Positions 24,131 through 36,609 of a stretch of DNA of 64,000 bases are shown in pieces (the stretch's first letter is position 1; each line of letters opens with the position of its first letter). The notes beneath the pieces are model-generated. The model was not told the DNA's origin. It was given only the letters and a program-made list of their open reading frames with translations, and made no database searches. The position numbers were made by a program, and so were the translations under genes. Source of the DNA: Lycocorax pyrrhopterus obiensis (Eukaryota > Chordata > Aves > Passeriformes > Paradisaeidae); the NCBI GenBank assembly GCA_014706295.1, contig JACSVZ010000002.1:51114717-51178716 (forward strand), read 5' to 3'.

Positions 24131-27130
24131 CATCTCTAATAGGAGTTTTTTTAAACAGGGAGTGAATCTCTGGCTGAAAAATAAGTATAGAAATTTACAA
24201 TAAGAAACCTCTTTGCAAATTTTTTTTTCAGAAAAAGGTGGAAATACCTATATAAATTAAAAAAGATTTTCATATTATTAATCTCATTAAATCACTTAAA
24301 TATTATTGCCAGATATCATGTTTTTTCTTTAACCCAAACTGGGAATACGATCAAAATGGCTCACTTGTCTGTAAAACACTGTCTCATGAGCCCAACTCCA
24401 AACTTCTCTGTTCTGTAACTCATTTCTCCTCTTGTCTTGGATACTGACTTCTGTAAACTGCTTTACGTTGCAGGTCACATTGCAATGAAAAGACTGGGAA
24501 TGTTATTAGCAACAACCACTTTTCTCAAAGGTAGTGCTCCACAGGACAGTTACATAATAAGAATGAAGAAAGGTTGAGAAAATAGTCCCAAAATCCTTTC
24601 TAAGCAGTGCTTTTGAACACTATGAATGGAGCTTTTAAAAGTATTCACCGAGATTTTTGTCACTCCTTAAGAGCAAATTCTGTTTAGCTGCAAATAATTT
24701 TCAAAATTTCACAGGGCAGGTTTACAGGACAGGTAACATATTTTAACAGGCCAACTAATAAAGTTTAAAAACAAATAAATAAATGATTAGTCATTCAGCA
24801 GAAGTTGCAGCAAAAATTGTTGTGCGATCTTTAAATTTCCCTTTGGCTTTACCAATATGCTTCAGCCACCCCACTGTACACACGGACACCGTAGAGACAC
24901 TCAGTATAATTCTCTTTGCATAACTAAAGAACCTGGAGAAAAGTGAAGGCAAAGGTATTGAAGTGAAGTAACATACAGTTTAACAGTAGTATGTAAGTAA
25001 AACTGGCTAAAAATGGTTTTAGTTTCCTGTAATAGGACAGTTTGCAACAGGTTTACAGTACTTGATTGTATGGTTAAAGGAAGTACATTACAAAATCTTC
25101 TCTTGGGAAAATGCATTTTACAATAAAGGATTAAAAAGAAATTCTCAGCATTAAAAAATTTATCTCTGAAATAACGAGGCACAGAAATGCCTGAAATGTT
25201 ATTAAGTGAATAACAGTGGAAGTTCTCATACTTTAACTAAAGAGTAAAGTGGTGAAAGAACGGTGGTTAGATCCTCAACCAAATAAACAAAAAGATGTTT
25301 GCAATCTCTCACCTGTCTGTGAAGCAGAGGAAAACCCTGTACTTCACTGAAAAATATCATCACATGTATACCAGAGAACCTAACTCAGTTAAGGGGGAAA
25401 TTAATTCTTCACCTGAATTAATTCAGGTAAAAAATTCTCTATCCAAATTAATGATTTATTCAGAGACAAGTACTAAAATTACTTCAGTGTAGGCTCTTTC
25501 TAGGATGATGTAAAAATAGAGCAATGCATGGAATAGTAGGATATTTCGTTTCCTCAAAGAGGAACTACTAAATTTTTTTCATAACTTTTTTTAATTACCA
25601 GTACTTTTTTTCACTTCTTTAATCTTATACTTACTGTTATCTCTTGATAGTTATATTTTGCTTCTTTTAGCAAAGGAAGGAATAATTTATGTCTCTGAAT
25701 TTCTGAAAAAAACTTCTATGCTTCTAGCTTTATTTTGACACTGCAATATGAAAACACTACAGAGTCTGTGTTCCATGATACTATAGCTCTATAAATGGCA
25801 GAAATAGGAAGCAGAAGTATCATGTTATAAAATATGGAAACATCCACAGGCAGGCAGAATATGTCTTTAGGAAATATAACTGGGTTTTTCTTTAGGACTC
25901 CAAGGTGAGTTAAGCATGAAGCTGACTAAACCTTAAAATTTTTATTTTATAGAAAATCCCCCAAATTCCAAACCAAATAATTTTTTCAAAAACTAGAAGG
26001 ATTACAAAAGCGAGATGCTGACAGCTTTGGTTATGGCTGCCAGCCTGCACAGCAAAGAAAATCTAGAAACTGTTTTTCACTTGAGTTCTCAAAACTCTGC
26101 ACCATCAAGGAGCAGAGCAGGGCTGGCTGGGTGCTGGAAGGTCTTGGCCAGCAGTGCAGTGGGATGGTGTTTGGCACTCCAGGGCAGTTCAAACACAGGG
26201 GCCCTGGAAAAATTCACATCACATACTGGTTCTGCACAAGTTGACTGAAATCCACAGCAGACTTCAGAGAAGACGTTTCAAAATTGTGTTTCTACTTTAC
26301 CACATGAACATTTAAGAAAAAAAGACAAAACCTGAACTTCATCAATTCCTTCTTCCTGGAGAAACATTTCTTTGCTCAGTACCTATGAAAACACAGCCCA
26401 ATTGTGTCATGCAAACTCACACAGCAAGAATAAGAGGATTGGGTAGGGGAGAATGTTAAGAGATTAACTTCAAGGAGAAGGGGAAAAAAAAGAGATAAAA
26501 GAAATGTGATAGAAAAACAAGTTGCAGAAGGAAAGAATAATTGCAAATAAAGAGAAAAAAAATTTAATGCATCAGAAAGCAACAGACTTCGGTTATCTCC
26601 TTTTCAGCTCAGTTTTGACATGTTGCTGTAATTTCATGTGGTGCCATTGTGTGGAGTAAAAATAGGTGATAGGCAGTAGTAATCTTCTATTTGAAGAGGT
26701 ATTTCTTCATTCTCTCCAATGAACAGTGCAATCAGTAACACTACAGTTTGCATACTCTACTCTTTCCCTAAAAACAAACACGTTCAAAGCTAAACAACAT
26801 TCTACAGCATCCTGCATAATCACCTCACACAGAAATGCATCTGAATGAAAAAAAAGTATTTGAAAGTAATTAAAAGCTATAGCAGGTATTTCCCTTATCA
26901 CAAATTATGAAATCCTCAAATGATTCAGCAGGTGCTGAATCTCATCTTTGAAATTTGTGGTTATAGAATGACTAGAAGTCCTATGAGCTCAGGATTAACA
27001 AGTGGATCAACTAAACATTGTAATGCTGATGATGCTGTGCTCACATGAACTTGTTTCTATTATCACTGCTAGCAGTAAATTCTAATTTCAGTAGTTTTCC
27101 ATATACTTCCCTCAGCCACAATTCTCTGTT

Positions 27131-27170
27131 TTATATATATTTGTGTGTGTATATATACATATATAGACAC
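27131..27170. repeat. TA-rich alternating tract with short GT run
   Basis: TATATATATT followed by TGTGTGTG and TATATATACATATATA. This is an imperfect dinucleotide repeat. Confidence 0.8.
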
Positions 27171-29631
27171 GCCCCTATGTTATGTGTGTAGTACTAAAAA
27201 TTTCTGGAAAACTACTCACATACTCAAAGTACGGAACATCTACTAGCAGGCTTTCACTAAAACTGAGTACACTTTTTCGTTCTATGCTCAAAATGTTTCC
27301 TAACATTTTTTAATCAGATCCATCTTTTGTTCACCTTACACCCTTATACTCCCCACTGATTCCTAGAAAGTTTACTTACAGGTTCAAATTCTGTCTTTGT
27401 ATGCTAAAAATATATTCTAACCACATATGCATCACTATCTAATGAATAATACCATGGAATCATCATTACATGCAAAGACTAAAGCCAAAAGCTTATTTGC
27501 TGCCTTTTACCCTTTCACATTTCCAAACAAAACAAAATGATTTAGCAACATAATATTATTGATCTTTATAACAAAATAGGCTAACATTATATAGACTGAT
27601 AACTACTGCTTGACTTAAAAAGAACTCAATCTCCTCTACAGGAACTTTGATTTTTTTTTTATTTTGACAAGAACCTCAAAAAAACTGTGAGTTTCAAAAA
27701 ATTTTTAAGGAATAATGTCATTTTCTATTCACAGATAACTTGGAGGGATTTCAGTTGTGTATAATGTTTCCTGAAAAATGTTTTTAAAATTTAAAGACAG
27801 AGAATTGAAGAGCAAGATATGAGACCTGAGCATAATTTCAGATACCTGAAAGAAAAATTACAAATACGAGCTTCATTATAAAAAATCTGTGAGTTTTAAT
27901 TTAATGTATTGATGCTTGCAGTTTTTCTGTTAAAAATAAACAAATGAAACTCCTATACACAAGCAAACAAACACAAACCAAAAATCCCCACACCCTTACA
28001 ACTACTGCTTCCCGAACGTGACTCAGAAACTGGATGTAAGTGAAACATGCTTTTATCTTCTGGCACTGTTGTAGGATATAATCTTTGTTTAATTCACTTT
28101 GAGTAATGAAGCCTAAAGCCAAAATCCTTAACAAAGAACTACCTCTCCATCTTGCTCGTATACCCCAAACCCAAGAATTAAATGCTTTTCTCATACTTCT
28201 ACGTACAATTGCTCATACTTTTTTTATGCACAGAAATATTACTAAATTATCTGTGAATTTTGCTAGGGAAACTGACTTCTTTCCAGGACCAGACAGCAAC
28301 TCTTTGTTGGCTTTGTGTTATTGGAAGATTTGAGGTAGGACACCTGACACTGCACATGTGTACAGACTGGAGGGCTTTGTTTGGTTTTCTTCTCCCCAGA
28401 ACTCCATTTAATAACCCTATTCCCCTAACCTTTAGACTCATGAACAAGGAGACACAGATGTATGGATACTGTTAGATTTTACTTTATGGGAACATCACAG
28501 ATAGCATCACAGCAAAGGCACCAACATTGTCACATTTTTTTACATCCTGAAATTGAATAATATTCCAGAGATGTGTGAAACATCTCACTGGCAAAGACAT
28601 TCTTCCCTTTTGGTGAAGGCACCAAACATAACATGAAAAATTTCTAAAATAGATATTCACAAAGCTAATAGATTATTTTCAGGCCTGCATTATGAAGAAG
28701 AAATTTGAACCCCTGAGCTGAACTATATAGATTTTGTTCCACATAAAATTTTGTTGACATAAAATGGGAACATTCTAAAATTTTTTTAAACCTAAGCTAT
28801 ACACAAAAAATATTAAAATATCCTTAGGGATGTAAAGTCAACACTGCTAGTAGAATTATTGTTTCCTACAGAGTCTTAATGAATTCCTGAATATCATTAT
28901 GATATTAATTTATTTGCATAATTACCTGCTATTTATTCCCCAGAGATTCATACAATTCCCAGAGAGAAAATTGTGATTATTCATCTTGATACACTAAACA
29001 ACTGAGGCTGAAACACCTCGAGGTTCTAGGGTGTTTTGGTTTTTTGAGTTTTTTTTTTTCATTTTTAATCATATCTAAATTCAAGGAAAAACACATGAGC
29101 TTGATTTGAAAAATTTTGCCAATGGAAGTCTGTCCTAATCTCTGACAATTTGTTCCCAAGATTTAATATTCAGCGTTTACACTTTGATTTAAATTGAGAA
29201 AATACAACCTTCCCACCAGTGAATAACGTTCCGTCTTTGTTGTTAATATCAACTGATTGCATCATTAGTAAAAGCTTCTTAACACTTTGGGGAGTAATAA
29301 TTGTCTTGCTCTTAGTCCTAAACGAACTAAACAGATTTTAACTCCTAGACATTGCAGGACCCACTCTGGGGACAACTTGAGGTTTCATAATGAATAAGAC
29401 TGGTATCTTTAAGATAGCTCTTTTATTAGCATGAGAGAATGAAGTATGCGTGTGGACCGCCAGATGGGAATGGGCCATCTTCCATGAAGGTAACAGATAG
29501 GGTGTGCCCTACATCACAGGTGCCGGATTCTCTTTGAGACAGTTCCCATGTGATGCTAGACAAGTAAGTTGCAAAAAAATTTTCTGTGGCACTCAGCATA
29601 GCTCCAGGGAGACACAAAATGATTAGGTAGT

Positions 29632-29748
29632 TTTGACTTAATCTTTCACTGTCTCGGTTCCACATATAAAATATGGAGTAAAACTTAAATTATTTTATGG
29701 GGTTTTAAAAATAAAATAATACTTATTAAGCACCTAGTCAAGCATTCA
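29632..29748 (+). mobile_element. Ancient MIR-like SINE relic
   Basis: The order GACTTAATCTTTCACTG, then TCGGTTCCACATATAAAATA, then a stretch ending TTTTATGGGG and TAATACTTATTAAGCACCTAG follows the MIR body (CACTTAACCTCTCTG, CCTCAGTTTCC, ATCTGTAAAATGGGGATAAT, then GGATTAAAT and AAAGCGCTTAG) with many substitutions. The similarity is judged by eye. MIR and L2 3' ends share part of this sequence, so an L2 end is an alternative. Confidence 0.55.
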
Positions 29749-32482
29749 CATGGGTGTCTAAATTAGAAATCTGAGCCTTTTGTGGTCAGTGAAGCAAAGT
29801 GGGAGATAGGAACTAAATTAAAAGCTTGCCCCTCTTCAGCTGCTACACAGTAAAATATAAATTTTCCTGAGTACAAAATAAATGTATTCTACAAAATAGA
29901 GAATGTGATCAACACCTTAGTTCCCAAAGTTGCCCACTGACTGATTCATGTTAAAAGAAAAAGAATACAAAAATCACTGTGAAACGGTTGTGCAGACAGA
30001 ATAAAACCCACTTTTCTCTACAGGAGTTGTGAGATTTTATTCATTAATACACAAAAAATTACTTCTGCTGCATCTTCTGTGGAATGGCAGAGAGACGGGA
30101 AGAATGTGTTTCCAAGATACCTAAGCACAACTGCAGCTGTTACTGAAATAATAACAGCAACAGCTCTCTGATCACTGGCTGCTGGTGCACAGAGCTCAGC
30201 AGCAACAGGAGCTCTCACCTTGAGAAGGTCAAACACAAAGGAACCCAGAGCGGTCCTTGGTTTCTTTTCCTCTCTACTACTGATGTACTTAGAAATTTTT
30301 GCACACTTTGATGATTTTAAAATAGCTTTTTAGTAATTTCCAGAACAGTATTTACTCCTTGTGCACCACTCTTGTCTCAAAGCTTCTTGTATCTCTTCTA
30401 CACAGCCCTACTACTCTGCTGGGTTACTTGCAACCCAAACAGTCGAGGCTGTTTGGAGGGCGCCCTTAGGAGAGGAAAGCATAAACTCAGCAGGGTCATC
30501 CGCACCCCCTGACTTAGCCCATCGGATTGTAAGACTCAAACACCCTGCAGGAAAAAGTGCAAAGGCAAAATCTGTTTTAAATACTGTTGAGAATCATCTA
30601 CGGCATAAGTAAGGACATAGCAACTAAATAAAGCTTTTGAGCTCTTAATTAGTTACATATCAATTTAAACAACAATCTTTGCCCATGATAGAAAATACTG
30701 ATTTGTGACTTCAGTTTGTAACTATAAATAAAAGTTACTGCACTTTCTGGTTTTATAGTCTTTCAATTTGAGCCACAAGCAAATCAGGATGGTCAATATT
30801 TAAGAAAAAGTTTTCTCAGTTATGAACGGTTTTCATTCCTATGTTTTATTCACAGAAGAGTCCAGAGACTGCTTTCCAGATCACTGCCATTCTGACTAGA
30901 CAATTAGCATGCAAGAAATAACTGTGAAACAAAATTTGGCATATCTGAAATAGTTGCAAGAATACAATTGTAAATCAATCGGTGAGGAATAAAGTCTGGT
31001 TATTCTATATTAATTGCTTAATGTATAAAATTAATATTGTATACTAAGATAAAATAAACAAACTTTGAAAACAAAAATTAAATAATCAGGTGTTTTTCTT
31101 GTATACTTTCAATATCTATTTAATTCTGGGATTATAGTTAATTGCAAATAGCACTTGTATTCTCCATAATTCAGACAAGCTTCCCAATAAAGGGAAGTAA
31201 GACTGGATTAAAAAAAGCCAATAAGCTGTCTTTAAACATGTTTCAGCTGTTCTTAAATCATATTAAAACATTACAAAATTGATTTAAAATTATAGAAACA
31301 TAAAAAGTATGCATTTGAAATAATTTTAAATCTTTTCTGTTTCGTTTTTGCATGCTTCCAGGTTGCAATGTTTATGAAATAAACAAAGTTCACACATCGT
31401 TTTAAGTCAAGATTTAGCAAAAAATAAGTAGAGAAAAAAAAAAGGAAAATTAGCACTATTGCCATCTAACAGTGACATGTTTCAGTTTCTGGTGTAGCTG
31501 TCGTACTCTCTGAATATGTCAAGATGAAAGAAAATAAAAGTAGCTTATCTAGAATACTTCACATACACTAAAACGATGAATTCCAAAGGGTGATGCAGTT
31601 ATCAATGTCAACTAAGATACAAGAACTCACTAAAAATTTTCCTTTCCTTTTCTCCAGCTCACCCTAGGCAGAGCCCATACTCTGAAAGTTACGACCTTCA
31701 GTCAAGATCTTCATGACAAAGGATCACAGGTTTAGAACCTTCCGGTCTGTGACCCAGGACGTGAGCACAAAAACCATAACCAAAATGTAAATATGAGAAA
31801 CATCAGTGAAAAGTGTGTAGATCCTTTCTAAAACTCAGTAATAAGGTTAAACGGGCTTTAAATGCAGAGAATCATAAGCAAAAGGGCATGCAAGCAAACA
31901 CAAAATTCTTGTCTCAGGAAGAATACCTGGAGTAGGATTCCCCAGAATAAACCTTTCAAACTGATCAAAGGAATATTACTAAGAAATCCCCAAAGGCAGA
32001 ATTACAGTATGTGACAGGCTTCAAACATGCCCACTTGTCCTTCAACTTGCATTCCATAGCTGCTCATCTTTCTAGGGAAATAAGGACAGTTTTAACCACT
32101 CAGCTTTTTTAAATGATACCAAAAAGCCACGAGAATATTTTACGAAGGAATGTGGAACGAAATATCTGAATTGTCAGAAGCTACCTTTTTCTTCAGGGGT
32201 TTCTTTATTTTTTTTTTTTTTCTGCTAAGATGAACATGACTGAATTAATTTTGGGAGAAATGCAGAATTCTTGTGTTTCTGCTCAAGTCCATTCTCAGTC
32301 TTCATACAAAAAGCGCCCGGTATCTATATCAGAAGTTCAGAGTAAGAAGTAATCTTTGATTGGAAACCCCTGCTAATTCAGTAAACTATTAGATGCCTTA
32401 ACAAAAGAGACAATAATGGAATAAGAAATACTGAAGGTCCTATTTTTGTTTTAAAGTTTATAATTTGATTTAATCCCATTAC
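29749..32482. other. Intron with a GC-richer patch (30060-30610)
   Basis: Mostly AT-rich. The patch at 30361-30612 has an 83-codon plus-strand frame, a good acceptor-like TCTCTTCTACACAG (ends about 30402), CpGs (GTCGAGG, GGGCGCCC) and a donor-like AA|GTAAGG near 30610. The product would contain ESINSAGSSAPPDLAHRIVR and is unrecognised. It could be an exon of an unknown transcript or a relic repeat. Confidence 0.35.
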
Positions 32483-32653
32483 CTCTTTCGCAACTGTATG
32501 CTTTCAGAAGTTGTATTTTTCCCTTTGACAGAGATAGTACGCATTTATAATTTCCATATGATGTTGTTTTGTTCAGGTTCACATCAACTACTACTCTGAA
32601 AGTGACTGTATAGCCATCTTTTAGTTGAAATGCCTTCAAATAGCTGTTAGTAT
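32483..32653 (-). CDS. Candidate minus-strand exon (57 codons, phase 1-1), unrecognised
   Basis: On the minus strand an acceptor CCTCCTATTTCAG precedes 32653 and a donor AGAG|GTAATG follows 32483. The 171-bp interval is open, enters and leaves in phase 1 and encodes SYLKAFQLKDGYTVTFRVVV, then a segment with NLNKTT and GNYKC, ending LLKAYSCERG. It holds two Cys, alternating beta-strand-like hydrophobics and an N-glycosylation-type NKT, so it reads like an extracellular beta-rich module. I recognise no family and it is not part of CNTNAP2 as I know it. It lies in the CNTNAP2 5' intron on the same strand, so a lineage-specific alternative exon is conceivable; chance is at least as likely. Confidence 0.25.
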
Positions 32654-33844
32654 CTGAAATAGGAGGACTTCCATAAATCAAAAACTCTGTTTAATAATCC
32701 CCAAAGGTAAATCTAGTTTGCAAACAATAACTGGAAGAGGGAAGGATTTTAAAATCTTGATCACCTGTCCACTTCTTTCCTTACAATTCATTAAGCAAGT
32801 AGTAAAGTGATGTAACGGCCCAATTTTCTTTCAACAGAAACTTCCTAAATTTAATTTTAAGCTGAGTTATAAATCTTAGGGGATTGAACATTAGAGTCAA
32901 TTGATTACTAGTTGTGTGCAAGTAATTTTTTTTTCCTCACAGAGCATTGGCAATTTTATCTGACTCAGATATTTCTGGTTTATTTATTTTTGGCAGCCAG
33001 GATACATGCTTCTCTGGCCAAGGAGGCACTGACATTTTGAGTATAGTATGACTTCTTTGCAGTCTTTTCTACCACTGAGCAGGGTCAACAGCCTCCATGG
33101 CCACTAGCTTAAAAGAAGAGTTGGATGTCAGTAGAACAACACCAGTGTTATTAACAGCCTCATGTGTTTTACCACTCATGCAGCAGGAGAAGGTGGAAAT
33201 TCTGATGTACAAAGATCTTCATTACCTAGGTGCAATATTTTTGTCACATGATTCTACTTGCCTGTGACAAGGATTTGCTGTGGCACAGAGAAGATTGTTG
33301 TGGTTCTGTTCCTATGCAAAGGCCCAAACTGATCAGGAAAAGGCTGGCAGATACACAGTGAATCTTCTTGCATATTCTTTTTTTTCCAAAGCTACCTCAG
33401 ACTGACACTGTTGTTTTCCAGTAAGGCGAAGTGTTCCTAGCATCATCAGCTTTAGTAGAGTAAGGACACCATTATCTCGCTGTTATTAGTTTGTTATATT
33501 CCTTTCTCTAAAACTAATACAAGAGAAACCAAAAACATCCTTTGTGGCTATTTTTAGGAAGGAGGAGTGGAAAGACAAAGGAACCAGGATTTCCCTGTCT
33601 ATCCCTTTCCCTGACTTCTAGACTTATTTAGTCACCACTTGAGAGTATTTTAAAAACAAGCTTGCAAGTGCTCAGAACAAATTTGGAGCTCTTCAGATGA
33701 AAGAGGCCATCATAATGTAACAGCTTCTCTACAGGATCACAGGAAGCACCTGCAGGAAATGCCTTTACAGACATTTGATAAAACTCTGTGCATACTTGTA
33801 ATAGCATAAGCACAGCAGCCAGGAATGACTGCTGGCAGTTGTTC

Positions 33845-33985
33845 TTTGCTGCTTACTTACTGTGTGAGCTGAGACTGACACTCCACTGCCTCTGAAACTC
33901 ATTCTGTCTGTAAGACAGAGATAATTCTCTTGGAAGTGTTTGTTGAGAATTAATTAGCTATTATTTATGCACTGATTCTTTAAAA
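33845..33985 (+). mobile_element. Ancient MIR SINE relic
   Basis: The segment reads TGCTGCTTACTTACTGTGTG, then ACTGCCTCTGAAACTCATTC, then TCTGTAAGACAGAGATAATT, then TTGTTGAGAATTAATTAGCT. This is the order of the MIR body: the CTTACTAGCTGTGTGACC, CCTCTGAGCCTCAGTTTCC, TCTGTAAAATGGGGATAAT and TTGTGAGGATTAA blocks. The tRNA-derived head is not clear. It is very old, shared by amniotes in origin, and no function is visible. Confidence 0.7.
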
Positions 33986-34026
33986 ACAAACCCAGTCCAT
34001 TCTCTGTTTTTTACGTCTGCCCACTC

Positions 34027-34055
34027 TAATAATAACAATAATAACAATAACAATT
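34027..34055. repeat. AAT/AAC triplet repeat
   Basis: Interrupted units of AAT, AAC and AATAAC, just downstream of the MIR-like relic at 33845-33985. Simple repeat, likely variable in length. Confidence 0.85.
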
Positions 34056-35269
34056 AAAAAATCAAATTACAGAGATTCATTGACTTTGGTACCCAGAAGG
34101 GAGCATTATGATAATCTGTTCTGGAGTTCAGTAGACACAGTGCCAACTCCCATGCAACAGTTTAGTTAATGAGTTCACAGTCTGGGCTAGAGTGCACCAT
34201 TCATAAAGTTACCCAACCTTGATTCCAAAACTGAAAGTGATGGAAAATCAAATTTATCACACCCCTAACAGAAGCTCTTCCACACTTTTATTCAGTGTTA
34301 AATATATGCATTATTTCTACTTGGTTTGTTCATCCAGCTCCTGGATCTTGTTACATCTCTTGCTCTATATCCGAGAATAGTTCACTATCATGCATAACTT
34401 TTCCTTTTTAAGAACGTGGCAAACTGGGATGAGGAAACTGACTATGCTTCTATAACATTAAAATAATCAGATAATTAAGCAAAATCAGTAATTTTTCTGG
34501 GACAGCTTGCAAGATGACAACATGATCTGGCTCGCAAAATCTTTACAGGCTTTCTTTTAAAACCACTAGCTTTCCTCCCCTTTTCCCACAATGCATGTGT
34601 AAAATCAGACTACAATAACAGCATGGATTTCCATTCAGTTTTTGTGGAATTCCTTTTATTGTCATGCCACTGTCTTATACACCAAAGTTCAAAGCAGGAC
34701 CACCAAAATGTTTCTAATTATCACTCACATTATGCATTATAATCTAGCTGGGATTGCTATATTGTATGGAAACAGAAATCTTTCAGGCAGTCTCCAGTAT
34801 GCTTCATGCAAACTCATCTGCAACTTAATGGTATAAGCATTATGGTAACACAATAGCTCATACTTCCATTTAAAAATTGTCAATCCTTTTTTGGTTCAGA
34901 TAATCTCTGTGTGAACCAAAGTGATTACTCAGAATAACTGATATAAATATTAAGTAGCTATCATATTAATACATCAGAGGTCATGGTTAATATCTACTTT
35001 TTAGGAAGAATGTAACAAAAAATTCAATAAATCTTTGAATAAAGATGTTTTGGATTTTTTAAAGAGACCATTTCACACTCATATATGTATATGACATAAT
35101 TGTTTAGCCTTGTTAAGATAGGCTTGCTCATGGAAAAATAAAAAAAAAGCACACTTTAGACAGAATGAAAAGCAAAGCAAGGTGGGAAGAAATCAGCAGT
35201 AATAGATCCTTGTTTTCAACAGCTTTTCATAAATTCTCTTGGGAAGCCAACTGAATTTCATTGAAGGGA

Positions 35270-35440
35270 GTGAATCAATGGTCCTTCATAAAAAGAAAAT
35301 CAATTAGAAAGTCATTACCTGAAAATTAGCACTCAAAAAACAAAATTCCATTTTAAAGCCAATTAGACTGCATGTCAGTACTAAGTTGAATTGCATTTGC
35401 ATTGATGTATGCAAAATGATTAACATCCTCCATCCCTAAG
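35270..35440. promoter_or_regulatory. Candidate conserved noncoding block with octamer-like sites
   Basis: Complex AT-rich sequence without repeats. It includes AATCAATTAG and CCAATTAGACTGCAT, and an inverted pair of octamer-like motifs, ATTTGCAT and ATGCAAAA, about 10 bp apart (35394-35418). POU factors bind such motifs. Function is inference. Confidence 0.22.
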
Positions 35441-36259
35441 AAACATAGAGAGTGAAAAATTAACATGTTTAGAGACGCTGCTGAATTTATTTTTTGCAAG
35501 CTATCTATCTCAAGCAGCAGATGACTGTGCTGGGCTTTTAAACAGCTTTACATTGTATATCTGAAGTACTGATGTTATTATTGGAATTACAACACTTGAG
35601 GAAACCTCACTTCTGCTTCCTATCATAACACATTAGAAAACAACGGCTAATGTGAAAAACAGAGAGGGGGCTGAAGGTGAGTAAATATCTCAAGAGCCTC
35701 TTTCTCCCAATAGCTTGCCATAGATTTGTGTTTTGAGCCACACTGGAAAGACAAACAGTGTTAAGTGTTGAGAAGAAGGAGTAGACAGCATCTCATAGAA
35801 GAGTTAGAATCTCCTCCTGGGCTCCAGCTGGACAATCAATCCATCCTGTTTATAGTGATAGGATTAATCCACTATGCCTGGGTCTGCCAGCACAGAAAGG
35901 GTGGTATATCCTTCCCTCACAGGCCTGGTCTGAGTAAAACAGGAAGAGGCAGAACCCAGTCCCTGAAGATGGGATGTTCTCAATGCTGAAGAGGCACTCT
36001 GATAAGTATGGCTCAGGGCATTGCATCTTTGCAAGAGAGGGTGCACTGCCTCTACATCTACAACTAGAGGTTTCTCTTAAGGATAGAAGATGAAAATAGA
36101 AGAAATGAGACACAGAAGTATGAATTCATTACAGAACATCAAGCACATCTTAATCACATACTTCACGTCATGCACACACTTATGTAGAATTAGGTTAAAT
36201 GGCTAAAATATTAAGTGCCATCTTGAAATGAGACACTTCTCTGAGTTGGAAAAAGTGTT

Positions 36260-36609
36260 CAAGAGTCAACCGAAGAGGCGACAGCAGAGGCATCAGCGGC
36301 GACTGAGGTCAGTCTCGGGTTGACTGTTGGATTGTGCTGTACGGGAGGATCCCAAGCTCAGGGACACCTGATCAGCAGCCCAAAGCCCACTCAAGACCCG
36401 GCACCCCTTGGGAGCCCATCAAGCAAGGAGGGGGCATTGCCAGGAGCCATTGCCAGGGCGCTGCCATTTAAATGGTTCCAGGGTGTGTGAGTGACCATGA
36501 GTGCGACAAACAGGGTGTGGCACATTAGAAGGGTGTGGGACATGAGAAGGGTGTGGGACAGCAGTTTGCACAGATGTTCTTGCAGGCAGGGCACAGAACC
36601 TAGGGAGTG
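36260..36609 (+). mobile_element. GC-rich leader of the 36-39 kb CR1, possibly 5' UTR
   Basis: Base composition changes near 36260 from AT-rich intron to GC-rich sequence with CpGs (for example AACCGAAGAGGCGACAGC). It includes 18-bp tandem copies of GGGTGTGGNACATNAGAA (36513-36560). It runs without a visible break into CR1 endonuclease coding sequence near 36610. I do not recognise it with certainty: it may be a CR1 5' UTR joined to ORF2 through loss of ORF1, or an older repeat into which a truncated CR1 inserted. Confidence 0.45.

Larger units (their letters stand above)
22817..29631. other. CNTNAP2 5' intron, proximal part, without other recognised gene
   Basis: AT-rich unique sequence. 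It holds the candidate conserved block at 23935-24130, a GC-richer patch at about 26010-26250 of unknown nature, and a TA/GT tract at 27131-27170. No transposon or exon is recognised. Confidence 0.6.
33986..36259. other. Intron without recognised gene
   Basis: Holds the AAT/AAC repeat, the candidate conserved block at 35270-35440, and a GC-richer patch at about 35760-36060 with overlapping short frames on both strands. That patch may be an unrecognised old repeat; no family could be assigned. Confidence 0.55.
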
